Shown: positions 1 through 8,689 of the stretch, one piece after another
Position numbering within the stretch: the stretch's first letter is position 1
Layout: every line of letters begins with the position of its first letter
DNA from: Trichococcus palustris
Lineage (GTDB): Bacteria; Bacillota; Bacilli; Lactobacillales; Aerococcaceae
NCBI RefSeq assembly: GCF_900114465.1
Contig: NZ_FOTD01000004.1
Span: 1 to 64,000, forward strand
Length of the DNA: 64,000 bases
Reading direction: 5' to 3'
Program-made: the position numbers and the translations under genes
Notes under the pieces: generated by a model
Seen by the model: only the letters and a program-made list of their open reading frames with translations
Told to the model about the DNA's origin: nothing
Database searches by the model: none

Positions 1-215
1 CGGAGCTCGCCACTCTCCTCCGGTGAACCGGAGTTCCGCCGGAGCAGGGAATCCCAAAAAATGTTACCTCCGGACAGCTAGGCTTCGCCGGAGTTAGGCT
101 GCCTGGAAATAAGTCTGCTCCGGCCAACATTCGCCTTGTCGGAACAGCATACCACGGAAGACTCCGTTCTCCGACGCACACCTCCTTCAGTGGAGTTCGC
201 CATTCCACTTCCGCA
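1..215. repeat. GC-rich palindromic repeat, family A (partial unit)
   Basis: This stretch has alternating CTCCGGTGAA and TTCGCCGGAG style half-palindromes and the phrases 'ttacctccggacagctaggc' and 'ctccggccaacattcgcc'. The same phrases recur at 46.4-47.0 kb and 48.1-48.5 kb, and in opposite orientation at 41.5-42.1 kb. About one unit is present and it may continue left of the window. No coding sense is seen. Confidence 0.85.
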
Positions 216-225
216 AATAGGGTTC

Positions 226-263
226 AAAAAAGGCTATCTCATTTTATTTGAGACAGCCTTTTT
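226..263 (-). terminator. Intrinsic terminator of the ABC transporter operon
   Basis: The hairpin AGGCTaTCTCA / TGAGAcAGCCT is followed on the minus strand by a U tract. It lies directly after the permease stop codon, so the operon ends here without an ATPase gene. Confidence 0.85.
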
Positions 264-264
264 C

Positions 265-948
265 TTAGCGTTCGATGTATAAAGATACTTTCTTTTCGAT
301 GCGATTTTGAAAAATGGAAAAGATGCTGCAGATTGCCCAATAGATGAGGGCGACCAGAATGTACATCGTCATGTAGTCGAATTCGCGTCCGCCGACGATC
401 TTCGCGTTCTGGAACATTTCCGGAACGGTGATCATCGCCGCCAAGGAAGAGCCCTTGATCAGATCCAATAGGACATTGCTCATCGGCGGAATCGCGATCC
501 GCAAAGCTTGCGGCACAATCACTTTCCGCATGATGAAGGACCATTTCAGCCCCAAAGCATAAGCCGCTTCCCACTGTCCATGATTGACGGAAGAGAGGGA
601 GGAGCGGATGATTTCCGAACTGTAGGCGGCAGAGCTTAGGCTGAAGCCGATGATGGCGGAAGTTACGGCCGTAAATTGGATGCCGATGAAGGGAAAACCA
701 AAATAGAGCAGAAATAGAAAAACCAACGTCGGTGTCCCGCGCATGAAGGAAATGTAAATCCGTGCCGGCCACTGCAATAGCTTGAAGCGGGACATTCTCA
801 TCAATGCCAGAAAGAATCCAAGGAGAGTGCCAATGATCATGCTGGTCAGCGATATACCCAATGTAAAGCCCAAGCCTTTCAGGACAAACGGTATGCTGTC
901 TAAAGCCAGCGATGGATTAAAGATATACTGCCATTGTATGCCAGCCAT
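265..948 (-). CDS. Polar amino-acid ABC transporter permease
   Basis: This 227-residue integral membrane protein is of the HisM/GlnP (PAAT) type. It would form the membrane channel for an amino acid delivered by the binding protein encoded just upstream. Several hydrophobic segments are visible, and a conserved inner-membrane loop with an EAAYALGLKW stretch (about residues 128-137) is the permease signature that contacts the ATPase. It starts 18 bases after the binding-protein gene with an AGGTG ribosome site, so the two are cotranscribed. A terminator follows at once and no ATP-binding subunit is encoded here; it must be supplied from elsewhere. The substrate is not readable from sequence. 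Confidence 0.9.
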   Translation of the reverse strand: MAGIQWQYIFNPSLALDSIPFVLKGLGFTLGISLTSMIIGTLLGFFLALMRMSRFKLLQWPARIYISFMRGTPTLVFLFLLYFGFPFIGIQFTAVTSAIIGFSLSSAAYSSEIIRSSLSSVNHGQWEAAYALGLKWSFIMRKVIVPQALRIAIPPMSNVLLDLIKGSSLAAMITVPEMFQNAKIVGGREFDYMTMYILVALIYWAICSIFSIFQNRIEKKVSLYIER

Positions 949-966
949 GTTCCAAACACCTGCTTC

Positions 967-1854
967 CTATTTTACGTCGCTGACATCGATGATCGGGAAA
1001 TCGTAGTTGAGTTGGACAGAAACATCTTCGCCGCCATAGAATTGTTTAGACAACGCCGTCAAGGTTCCATCTGCTCTCATTTCTTCCAAAGCGCCGTTTA
1101 TTTTATCTGTCAGTTCGTCGTTCCCTTTTTTGATGGCGTAGTTCGTTTCCGATGGGTTATAGAAGATATTATGCACTTTTACTGGGATATCTGGTAAAGC
1201 GGCTGTCGCCATTTTTTGCGCATAATAATCGTTCAAAATGACATCTGTCCGGCCGTTCGCGACATCGGATAAATACATGTCGTTTGTGGCGTTGTCATAG
1301 ATTTTTTCTTCAGCCCCAAAATGTCTAGCAACCTTCATGTAGGTTGTCGTTGCTGCGCCTGCAGCGATCTTTCCTTTCAAATCTTCCAATGTCTTGATGC
1401 CGGAATCGTCGGATTTACGGACGACCATTGCTCCGAAGGAATATTTATAAGGAATTGTATAGTTGTATTTATCGGCATTTTCGCCAGCGCGGTCGATTCC
1501 GATTGCTGCAATATCAACGGCGCCGCTGTTGACGGATGTTAACATGCCGTCAACACCCATTTCGGTAAATGCGACTTCCACCCCTAAACGTTTTGCCGCT
1601 TCACGGATGATTTCGACTTCGTAGCCGGTCAAATCATTCGTTTCTTTAATATGGTAAGAATTAGGGTACAGCGTGCCTGAGGTAGCCACTTTGATCACGC
1701 CGGCCTCTTTGATTGCCGACCAGGAAGTATCCGTATTGCTGCTTGCTGTCGCACTTGAGTCGCTTGATGCTGTAGCTCCGCTGCCGCAAGCCGCCAATGT
1801 TAAACCTAATAAAGCCGTTAAACCACCGAATAAAAATTTCTTCTTCTTAACCAT
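967..1854 (-). CDS. Amino-acid ABC transporter substrate-binding lipoprotein
   Basis: This is a 295-residue extracellular solute-binding protein (SBP family 3). The N-terminus MVKKKKFLFGG, a hydrophobic run and the lipobox LAAC-G (cysteine near residue 23) mark a lipoprotein, followed by a Ser/Thr/Ala-rich linker. The core reads like polar or sulfur amino-acid binding proteins: GYEVEIIREAAKRLG, then a DGML..VNSGAVDIAA stretch. AAAGGGG lies 5' of the ATG. It is the first gene of a two-gene operon with the permease. The ligand (cystine, glutamine or another amino acid) cannot be decided. Confidence 0.9.
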   Translation of the reverse strand: MVKKKKFLFGGLTALLGLTLAACGSGATASSDSSATASSNTDTSWSAIKEAGVIKVATSGTLYPNSYHIKETNDLTGYEVEIIREAAKRLGVEVAFTEMGVDGMLTSVNSGAVDIAAIGIDRAGENADKYNYTIPYKYSFGAMVVRKSDDSGIKTLEDLKGKIAAGAATTTYMKVARHFGAEEKIYDNATNDMYLSDVANGRTDVILNDYYAQKMATAALPDIPVKVHNIFYNPSETNYAIKKGNDELTDKINGALEEMRADGTLTALSKQFYGGEDVSVQLNYDFPIIDVSDVK

Positions 1855-1895
1855 CCGTTAAATCGCCCCTTTAAAGTAAGTTATAAACTAGACTA

Positions 1896-1924
1896 AAGAT
1901 AGCATTAAACGAGTGTGAAGGCAA
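1896..1924 (-). promoter_or_regulatory. Candidate promoter of the ABC transporter operon
   Basis: On the minus strand TTGCCT, a 17-base spacer and TATCTT lie about 40 bases before the ATG at 1854. Each hexamer matches consensus at 4 of 6 positions. Confidence 0.5.
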
Positions 1925-1933
1925 TAAAAATAA

Positions 1934-2070
1934 TACAGAAAAATTCGTCTGTTTTATGTATAAATTAGTTAATTTTTGAGCAATCAAAACATTTCCGTTC
2001 AAAAATTGATACAGAAAACTATTTTTGTTTTTCGAAAATAGTACAGAATTTAAATAGAATGATACAGAAA
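1934..2070. repeat. Four irregular direct repeats TACAGAA
   Basis: TACAGAA (TTCTGTA on the minus strand) occurs at 1934, 2010, 2042 and 2063, all upstream of the transporter promoter in an AT-rich, gene-free stretch. They could be binding sites of a regulator of amino-acid uptake or chance in AT-rich DNA. Confidence 0.4.
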
Positions 2071-2094
2071 AAGGACCCTGGAAAGGGTCCTTTT
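2069..2094 (-). terminator. Intrinsic terminator after the PII-like gene
   Basis: AAAGGACCCT, loop GGAA and AGGGTCCTTT form a strong hairpin. Read on the minus strand it is followed by TTTTTCTG and ends the DUF1538/PII operon. Confidence 0.85.
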
Positions 2095-2111
2095 CTGCAG
2101 GTAACTGATCT

Positions 2112-2777
2112 TCAACGGATGCCGCGCACATTCTCGGCATCGAAGCTGAAGAGGATGCCGTTTCCGGGTTCATCCAGCTGGAGGCACTCCACGATGGCCG
2201 CTTCGACGGCACCGGCAACGGAGGATGCCACCAAATTCATGATGATGTCTTGACCGGTATCAAGTCCGATGCCGAACAATATCTGCAACGGATCCGTCAA
2301 CACCCCTTGCCCGTGGAAAAACGTGCCACCGCGCGAACCGGCTGAGCTTGCCGCTGCGACGACCGCATCGCTGGAACCGGCAGGCGCAACAGTAAGAAAG
2401 CACTCATGTCGGGATACGGAAGGGGCAGCCTGCACATCCAGGATCAGGAGTTCCCCGTGCGTGCCCAAAAGGTGCGCAACGGGGGTGGAAAAGAGGATGC
2501 CGCGGTTCGGTTGTTCAAATTCAAACAAAGTGCTGATATGTTCAATGGCAGGCAACGTATTTTCTCGGGAGCTGACCATAAATAATATTTCTTTTTTCAC
2601 TTCTTGGAAGCCGATCGTCCGCAACAGATTGCTGGAAACCGTACCGGAAGCGGAGAAGATGGTCCCGCCGGTTATCCCTTTTTTCTTCGCTTCCGTCAAA
2701 ACCTTGCTGGCTTTGCCGATATTGACGATGACAAAAATGACATCATAGAAACCATCCTTTTCAAGTTGAACACTCAC
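2112..2777 (-). CDS. P-II-like protein with two tandem domains
   Basis: The 221-residue protein has two GlnB-like halves. The first carries NIGKASKVLTEAKKKGITGG and ends NRGILFSTPV; the second carries GSSDAVVAAASSAGSRGG and ends GNGILFSFDAENV. PII proteins are trimeric small-molecule sensors that bind partner transporters or enzymes; this one lacks a recognisable T-loop uridylylation tyrosine, so its ligand is unknown. The start is GTG, placed 7 bases after GGAGGG. It lies 12 bases after the DUF1538 gene, the usual neighbour of such PII-like proteins, which suggests it senses or gates that membrane protein. Since that gene is truncated here, the PII gene may be functionless. Confidence 0.75.
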   Translation of the reverse strand: MSVQLEKDGFYDVIFVIVNIGKASKVLTEAKKKGITGGTIFSASGTVSSNLLRTIGFQEVKKEILFMVSSRENTLPAIEHISTLFEFEQPNRGILFSTPVAHLLGTHGELLILDVQAAPSVSRHECFLTVAPAGSSDAVVAAASSAGSRGGTFFHGQGVLTDPLQILFGIGLDTGQDIIMNLVASSVAGAVEAAIVECLQLDEPGNGILFSFDAENVRGIR

Positions 2778-2789
2778 CGCGAATCCCTC

Positions 2790-3722
2790 CTATATCTTCT
2801 TATTTTTTGAAATGATACCCAAAAATTGCAGCGACAGAATCGGCATCATGGCTACCATGGCGATCATGCCGAAGCCTTCCAAAAGAACATTGGCATCCGG
2901 TGTGATTTCAGCTACGCCTTGGATGAAGGCCAGAATGAACGTGGCCGTCATCGGACCGGATGCCACACCGCCCGCATCAAACGCCATCCCGATGAATAGG
3001 TTAGGTACTCGGTAGGAAAGGATGATTGCCATCAGGTATCCCGGCACGAGGAAATGCCACAGCTCCAACCAAGGGACAAGCACGCGGATGACGGACAAGA
3101 GGACGGCCAAGCCAACCCCGATGGATAGGGCAAGTAACACGACAGTACGCTTTACACTTCCATTTGTAACATCTTCTATCTCGTGCGTCAACACATACAC
3201 AGCGGGTTCCGCCAAAATGACCAAAACACCCAACAGGAAGCCGATGACAAGTACGGGAATCGAACTAGTCATGCCGGCAATCAGCACCCCCAATTTCCGG
3301 CCGACTGCCATGAAACCGGCATTGACCCCCGTCAAGAAGAGCACAAGACCGATGAACAGGTAGGCCATCCCGAAGAAGATACGATTGAATGACGCTTTCG
3401 GCAGCGTAACTTCGGAAAGGAAAAGGTGGTAGATGATGAAGATGAGCAGAATCGGCGAAACGGCCAAGAGAATTTCGCCGGCGATCTTCGGCAGTTCATG
3501 CTGAAAGGGGATTGACCAATGCGTCGTCAAATCGGAACCGGCTGGAATCGTGCCGGAAAGCGGCTCATTCGAATGGACGAATAACCCCATGATCAGGACG
3601 GCCAGGATTGCACCGGTGGAGGCGATACCGACCAGACCGAAGCTATCTTTTTCAGCTGATTGGGAGCGGTGGTTCATCGAAGCGACCCCAATCGCCAAAG
3701 CCAGCATCAAAGTCAATGGCAA
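2790..3722 (-). pseudogene. DUF1538 membrane protein, 5'-truncated
   Basis: The 310-residue open frame has about eight hydrophobic segments. Its C-terminal repeat contains AFDAGGVASGPMTATFILAF, and the first residues of the frame (PLTLMLALAIGVAS) align to the part just after GPMT in that repeat. The N-terminal half of the first repeat is therefore missing. The frame opens with TTG, has no ribosome site and is closed upstream by an in-frame TAA only 9 bases before. The break falls at about 3720-3731, next to the unrelated promoter region of the divergent phosphoesterase gene. Intact family members usually carry two DUF1538 domains and work with PII-like proteins. Confidence 0.7.
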
Positions 3723-3890
3723 ACAAATCGTTTATCAAATAGAAAGTGACACGTTCTTGATTCGGGCAAACGGCCAATATGCATATATTTATAGGCGCGT
3801 TTATTCTCCGGGGATTTCATTCGCGGACCGCCGCATATACTTTGACGGAACGGCGGGAAAGCATTAAAATGAAGGAAATAAAGTGTTTCC

Positions 3891-4781
3891 ATGAAAGTTA
3901 GGATGATGAAAATGAGCAAAAAAAATAATGGGCTGTTTGGCGCCGCGATGTTGGCAGGGGCGGCCGGTTACCTTTACCTTCAGAACACCTGGATAGAGAA
4001 GACGGACTATCGCATCCCGGTCAAGAGTTTGGCAGCCGAAAATGAGGGCTTGAAGATTGTTCAGCTGGCCGATCTGCATATGCCGCGGGAACAGGTGGAT
4101 CTGGAAAGACTGACCGAAAAAGTCAGGGACGAAAAGCCGGATTTCATTTTCCTGACGGGCGATCAGATTGAAGGGGACCGTCCTTTCGACCCCTTTGCGG
4201 CAGAAAAATTCTTCCGTGCGCTCGCCGACATTGCACCGACCTACGCCATCACCGGCAACCATGACCGCCATTCGCCGATGTACAACATTTCGGTCGACAT
4301 CTATCAGAAAACGGGCATCACGTTCCTGGATGACAAAGCGGTCAGCGTCATGGCAACGGGCAGGAAACCGATCGTCATCATGGGGCTGACCGATAAAAAG
4401 GCTGCCGTCCAGAAGATGACGAAGGATTTCTTGAAGAAGATCAAAGTACGCAACGATTGGGTGGGGCAGACCAGATTGCTGCTGGCACACCGGCCGGAAA
4501 ACTTCCTGCGTTACCATGCCGATCCGGAAAAATCGCCGGACCTCACCTTCGCCGGCCATGCACACGGCGGGCAGGTCCGCATCCCGAAAGTGGGCGGACT
4601 CTTTGCGCCGGGACAAGGCCATCTGCCAAAACGCACTGCAGGCGTCTATGTCCTGCTTTCCAATCCGGCGAAAAAAATCGTCATCAGCCGCGGCATCGGA
4701 GCATCCTCATTCCCATTCCGCATCAACAACCGGCCGGAAATGGTCGTCGTGACCTTGACAAAGGATACGACGACAGCATAA
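3891..4781 (+). CDS. Membrane-anchored metallophosphoesterase (YkuE-like)
   Basis: This is a calcineurin-like phosphoesterase of about 290 residues. An N-terminal hydrophobic anchor (GLFGAAMLAGAAGYLYL) is followed by the metal-binding blocks LADLHMP (D-x-H), FLTGDQIE (G-D), ITGNHDRHS (G-N-H-D) and FAGHAHGGQ (G-H-x-H). These are the five conserved motifs for a two-metal centre. The family acts on phosphoesters at the membrane surface; the substrate is unknown. The first ATG (3891) has GAAGGAA 13 bases upstream; ATG 3912, giving MSKKNNGL, has TTAGGAT closer and may be the true start. Confidence 0.85.
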   Translation: MKVRMMKMSKKNNGLFGAAMLAGAAGYLYLQNTWIEKTDYRIPVKSLAAENEGLKIVQLADLHMPREQVDLERLTEKVRDEKPDFIFLTGDQIEGDRPFDPFAAEKFFRALADIAPTYAITGNHDRHSPMYNISVDIYQKTGITFLDDKAVSVMATGRKPIVIMGLTDKKAAVQKMTKDFLKKIKVRNDWVGQTRLLLAHRPENFLRYHADPEKSPDLTFAGHAHGGQVRIPKVGGLFAPGQGHLPKRTAGVYVLLSNPAKKIVISRGIGASSFPFRINNRPEMVVVTLTKDTTTA

Positions 4782-4900
4782 GGAATCAGAATCAGGGACG
4801 GCCGGAAGCGGACGTCCCCAACCAGAATGCCTGCCTGAACCGCCATTTGCCCGCCGATTCAGGCAAATCTTACTGTAAACTTTGGATTACATTCTTTTTA

Positions 4901-4914
4901 TGAAAGCGCATTAA
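4901..4914 (+). promoter_or_regulatory. Possible cre (CcpA) site before the aldo/keto reductase
   Basis: TGAAAGCGCATTAA matches the catabolite-responsive element consensus at all but two constrained positions. It sits upstream of a weak candidate promoter (TTGTTA at 4930). Prediction only. Confidence 0.35.
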
Positions 4915-4981
4915 TATCTTTTGTATTTCTTGTTAAATTGGGTTACACTTAAGGTAATAAGTAGAAGGAGCGTGGATTATC

Positions 4982-5860
4982 ATGGTAAAGAGCTTAATGG
5001 ATAGGATGCCTTTGAACGATGGTTTTACAATCCCTGGTATTGGTTTTGGGACATGGGATGTCAGCGATGCTGAAGCCGAAGAACTAGTCTTCATGGCCAT
5101 CATGCGCGGTTTCCGCCTGATTGACACAGCAAGCATGTACAAAAATGAAGCCGGCGTAGGCCGCGGAATCAATAAAGCAATCAATGCTGGTATTTCCAGA
5201 GATGACATTTTTGTGGTTACAAAGCTCTGGGAAGACGAAATGGGCTATGACAAAGCGACCGATGCCATCAAAGCCAGCTTTGCCCGCTTAGGATTGCAAC
5301 AAATCGACTTATTCTTGATTCACCGCCCTAGCAAAGAGGATGGCGTGAACATCGAAACTTGGAAAGCGCTGGAAGATGCGAAAGATTCCGGACGCGTAAA
5401 AAGTATCGGCGTCTCCAACTTCTCGCGCGGCGAATTGAAGGAATTGATGGAAAATTCCCGCATCAAACCTGCCGTTAACCAATTGGAGATCAACCCATTC
5501 CACAACATGGAAGAGGTGGATGATTTCGGCTACGACAACAATATCGTGTCCATGGCGTACAGCCCATTGGCAAGAGGCAGAGCCTTGGAAGAAGGTAAAG
5601 TCATCAAGATCGCCGAAAAATACAACAAAACACCAGCACAGATCGTATTGAAATGGGCTGTGCAACGCGACATCATTCCAATTCCGAAAACAAAGGATCC
5701 CGACCGTATGAAGGAAAATCTGGACCTGTTCGACTTCATGTTGACGGATGAAGAAATGGAAAAAATCACCCGCATCAAACAAGCCAGTAATTTTGAAAGA
5801 GGGCACCAAGACCACAATCTCGGCAAGAGAATCGGTGTTGACACCCACACTCTAAAATAA
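4982..5860 (+). CDS. Aldo/keto reductase
   Basis: The 292-residue NADPH-dependent (beta/alpha)8-barrel reductase acts on aldehydes or ketones in the cytosol. The catalytic tetrad is visible: Asp in LIDTAS, Tyr in SMYKNEAGVG, Lys in VVTKLW and His in LFLIHRPS. The cofactor-binding end is IPIPKTKDPDRMKENLD. Length is typical of the family. AAGGAG precedes ATG 4982. It is a single-gene unit ended by the terminator at 5927. The substrate cannot be predicted. Confidence 0.93.
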   Translation: MVKSLMDRMPLNDGFTIPGIGFGTWDVSDAEAEELVFMAIMRGFRLIDTASMYKNEAGVGRGINKAINAGISRDDIFVVTKLWEDEMGYDKATDAIKASFARLGLQQIDLFLIHRPSKEDGVNIETWKALEDAKDSGRVKSIGVSNFSRGELKELMENSRIKPAVNQLEINPFHNMEEVDDFGYDNNIVSMAYSPLARGRALEEGKVIKIAEKYNKTPAQIVLKWAVQRDIIPIPKTKDPDRMKENLDLFDFMLTDEEMEKITRIKQASNFERGHQDHNLGKRIGVDTHTLK

Positions 5861-5926
5861 TCAATAAGAATATGCCAAAAAGTCAGTGAAACAGCTTTTT
5901 GGGACGTAATCCCACATAACTAACGG

Positions 5927-5956
5927 CTGGAAGTCTTCGGATTTCCAGTTTTTTTT
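5927..5956 (+). terminator. UUCG-tetraloop terminator
   Basis: CTGGAAGTC, loop TTCG and GATTTCCAG are followed by eight T. This is a textbook intrinsic terminator for the aldo/keto reductase gene. Confidence 0.92.
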
Positions 5957-6058
5957 CGGAGTTTTGCAAATCTTGCCATCCTTGGCAGTGGTTAGACAAC
6001 CTTCTATGGAAAAAAGGTATAATGGAAAGAAAAGAAATGGAATGAGGATGGAACGAGA

Positions 6059-6760
6059 ATGAATTTTCACTACGACGAAGAGGCTATTCGCTATCTGAAG
6101 GAAAAGGATGCCGCATTGGGGGCGGTCATCGACCGGATCGGACCCATCGAGCGGCCGATCGACGCGGACCTTTTTTCTGCTTTAGTCAATAACATCGTCG
6201 GCCAACAGATTTCGATGAAAGCCCAGGAGACGGTGTGGGGAAGGATGCTGGCTAAATTCGGGGCCATCACACCGGAAAATATCCAGCGGGCGACGGTAGA
6301 GGAAATCCAGCAATGCGGACTCTCCACCCGCAAAGCGACCTACATCCATGAAGCCGCAGAAAAAGTGATTACAGGGGAATGCGACTTGGCTGCGCTGAGG
6401 GACATGAGTGATAAGGACGTGATCGACAAGCTGTCGCAATTGCGTGGCATCGGCAAATGGACGGCGGAGATGCTGCTCATCTTTTCGATGGGCCGTCCGG
6501 ACGTGATGAGCTGGGATGACCTGGCCATCCACCGCGGACTCAGGATGCTGCACCATCACCGCAAAATCACGAAGGAACTGTTCCAGAAATATAAACGCCG
6601 CTACTCGCCGTATGGTTCGGTGGCGAGCCTCTACCTGTGGGAAGTGTCCGTCGGGATCCTCCCGGAGATGAAGGACTACGCGCCGCTGACGGAAGCCGAG
6701 AAAAAGAAGCGCCTGAAGCAGCGCAAAGAACTGAAGCGTGCCGAAAAGCAAACCTTATGA
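6059..6760 (+). CDS. DNA-3-methyladenine glycosylase, AlkA/HhH-GPD family
   Basis: This 233-residue base-excision repair enzyme removes alkylated bases from DNA. It has the helix-hairpin-helix LSQLRGIGKWTAEMLLIF (about residues 123-140) and the downstream catalytic aspartate in MSWDDLAIHRGLR. An N-terminal VGQQISMKAQ stretch is typical of the HhH-GPD fold. It lacks the FeS cysteines of the EndoIII branch, which supports the AlkA assignment. GAGGA lies 10 bases before the ATG; TATAAT at 6018 is a likely -10. Confidence 0.88.
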   Translation: MNFHYDEEAIRYLKEKDAALGAVIDRIGPIERPIDADLFSALVNNIVGQQISMKAQETVWGRMLAKFGAITPENIQRATVEEIQQCGLSTRKATYIHEAAEKVITGECDLAALRDMSDKDVIDKLSQLRGIGKWTAEMLLIFSMGRPDVMSWDDLAIHRGLRMLHHHRKITKELFQKYKRRYSPYGSVASLYLWEVSVGILPEMKDYAPLTEAEKKKRLKQRKELKRAEKQTL

Positions 6761-6789
6761 CGGAGAGCACCGGTTCCCTTGATAAATAA

Positions 6790-6975
6790 TTTTATGAGCA
6801 ATGCCCGGCGAAGCACCGCTGAACGGTTATTTTTGAGGAAATCAGTTCGAAATAACCGGCGAAGCCTCGTTCACCGGTAATCTGCCTTTAGAAGAAGCTA
6901 TAATTCTCGGTGAGGTGGGCCTCGCTGGGTATTTCCAATCAAATAATATCGGAATACCCGGTGAAGCCCTGGTTG
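6790..6975. repeat. GC-rich palindromic repeat, family B
   Basis: Short inverted repeats of the type CCGGCGAAGC...GTTCACCGG alternate with linkers such as 'tgcctttagaagaagctata'. The same family recurs at 8.7-9.1, 13.0-13.1 and 30.3-30.4 kb. Confidence 0.8.
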
Positions 6976-7020
6976 CCAAAAGACCTCAAACGTCGCACTG
7001 TGATGTTTGGGGTCTTTTGG
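6976..7020 (+). terminator. Strong stem-loop, possible terminator
   Basis: CCAAAAGACCtCAAAC pairs with GTTTGgGGTCTTTTGG around a 13-base loop. The only U run is within the 3' arm, so termination efficiency is uncertain. It separates the glycosylase from the channel gene. Confidence 0.55.
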
Positions 7021-7227
7021 CGGGGAAACAACTTTTTTCCGTCAAGGTTGATCGGCTTGTACGGCGCTTGAACGAAGGCATTTCTGATTGTGCCGCCCCT
7101 AGAACTATTGTATGCGATATTCTCCAAAGGCGGTCGGTTCTCGTTAGTTTCGTTCATCCAGATTCTTACGTACGACGGGTGAAAAAAGCTTTTTGGAAAG
7201 CGCTTTCGCTTCGTGTTCAACTGCCTG

Positions 7228-7238
7228 TCTGCTATACT
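7228..7238 (+). promoter_or_regulatory. Extended -10 promoter of the channel gene
   Basis: TGCTATACT (TGn plus a 5/6 -10 hexamer) lies about 50 bases before ATG 7290. No good -35 is seen. Confidence 0.4.
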
Positions 7239-7289
7239 AAATATGTGGAAAACTGCTCATGGATTTATGCTTAGAAGGAGGAAAAAAGA

Positions 7290-8591
7290 ATGGACCAACT
7301 GACGAATGCCTTGCAAGGGTTGTGGGTCTCTCTTGTCAACATGCTTCCCAAGCTCCTCGGCGCCCTGTTGCTGTTGCTATTGGCCTGGATTGTCGCCACA
7401 CTGGTGAAAAAAGCTGTGGTGAAGGGATTGGACACTTTCAAATTCGATGACAAATTTGTGAAATGGGGGGTTGCGAGCACGAAGGAAGATGCACGCCGCA
7501 TCTTTGGTTCGCTTGGGAAGGTCTTCTACTACCTGATTTGGCTCTTCTTCATTCCGGGTATTCTCTCGCAGATCGGTCTCTCCAATATCGCCGCACCGAT
7601 CACCAACATGTTTGATAGCTTCCTGGCCTTCCTGCCAAACCTCTTTGGAGCAGCCATTATCTTGGCGGTTGGCTATTTCGTGGCCAAATTCGTCAAAGAG
7701 CTAGTTCAAAGCTTGCTGGAATCAATCAATGTTGACCGTTGGATTTCCAAGTACACCCAGAACACGAATCAGAGTGCGCCATCCGGCCCTACTCAAGTAC
7801 AGGCACAGAAGAATACGATTGCCCGGGTCCTGGCCAATGTCGCCTTTGTGACAGTCTTGATTCCGGTACTGACTATGGCGCTAGATACGTTGCAGATCCG
7901 TTCCATCTCTGTACCGATCGTGAATGTGCTGAACCAGGTTTTGTCGGCTATCCCGAATATACTGATAGCGGTGATCCTGCTGATTGTGGGGACCCTGATT
8001 GCCACATTTGTGGCGAATCTTCTCGAAGGACTGTTGGAGAACGCTGGAATCAACCGCTTCTCCCACTACCTGAACCCTAATGGGAAATCCCATCTCAGCC
8101 TCTCACAAGTAATCGCGAAGGTTGTACAGGCTGTCATCATTGTCTTCTTCGTGGTGGAGGCACTGCATGCGCTGAAACTGGAGGTGCTGAACACCATTGG
8201 GGTTGCGATCATTGGCTACCTGCCATCCGTCCTGATTGGCCTCATTATTTTGGGATTGGGAATCTTTGGCGGGAATGCGCTCTCCGCATTCCTGAAGGAG
8301 TCTACCGGCAGCGCCATGATGGGCGAGACGGTCAAATACCTCCTGTATATATTGACTGTCTTCATGACGTTGGATCAGCTGAAATTTGCTTCCACGATTG
8401 TGACAACAGCCTTCCTCTTCATCATTGGCGGCCTGGCCGTGGCATTTGCCCTAGCATTTGGTCTGGGCGGCAAGGAATTTGCCAAACACCAGCTCCAAAA
8501 ACTTGATCACAAGATTGATGAAGAAACAGCGAATCCTTCCGGCGACGCCGAGAAGACGGAAGCAGAAGAAAAACTGTATCCGTTTGAATAA
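7290..8591 (+). CDS. Mechanosensitive channel-type membrane protein with repeated TM helices
   Basis: The 433-residue protein carries several repeats of the 'conserved TM helix' found in CmpX/MscS-related proteins: LPKLLGALLLLLLAWIVA, FLAFLPNLFGAAIILAVGYFVAKFV, VLSAIPNILIAVILLIVGTLIATFV and TIGVAIIGYLPSVLIGLIIL. It probably forms a small-conductance channel or stress-sensing membrane complex. The C-terminus is charged and cytosolic (EKTEAEEKLYPFE). GAAGGAGG precedes the ATG. It stands alone between two terminators. A true MscS beta domain is not obvious, so gating by tension is inference. Confidence 0.8.
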   Translation: MDQLTNALQGLWVSLVNMLPKLLGALLLLLLAWIVATLVKKAVVKGLDTFKFDDKFVKWGVASTKEDARRIFGSLGKVFYYLIWLFFIPGILSQIGLSNIAAPITNMFDSFLAFLPNLFGAAIILAVGYFVAKFVKELVQSLLESINVDRWISKYTQNTNQSAPSGPTQVQAQKNTIARVLANVAFVTVLIPVLTMALDTLQIRSISVPIVNVLNQVLSAIPNILIAVILLIVGTLIATFVANLLEGLLENAGINRFSHYLNPNGKSHLSLSQVIAKVVQAVIIVFFVVEALHALKLEVLNTIGVAIIGYLPSVLIGLIILGLGIFGGNALSAFLKESTGSAMMGETVKYLLYILTVFMTLDQLKFASTIVTTAFLFIIGGLAVAFALAFGLGGKEFAKHQLQKLDHKIDEETANPSGDAEKTEAEEKLYPFE

Positions 8592-8636
8592 CATTAACAC
8601 TGCAAGAAGCAGTAACCACTACAAGCTGTCTGTTGA

Positions 8637-8674
8637 CATCCTGGTTCCTTTTGGAGCCGGGATGCTCTTTTTTT
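8637..8674 (+). terminator. Intrinsic terminator after the channel gene
   Basis: CATCCtGGTTCC, loop TTTT and GGAGCCgGGATG are followed by CTCTTTTTTT. Confidence 0.85.
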
Positions 8675-8689
8675 GTGAACAATTCTCGC

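Noticed and set aside
1861-2060. T-box leader before the amino-acid transporter
   Set aside because: No T-box core sequence (TGGnACCGCG-like) is visible; the stretch is simple AT-rich DNA with TACAGAA repeats.
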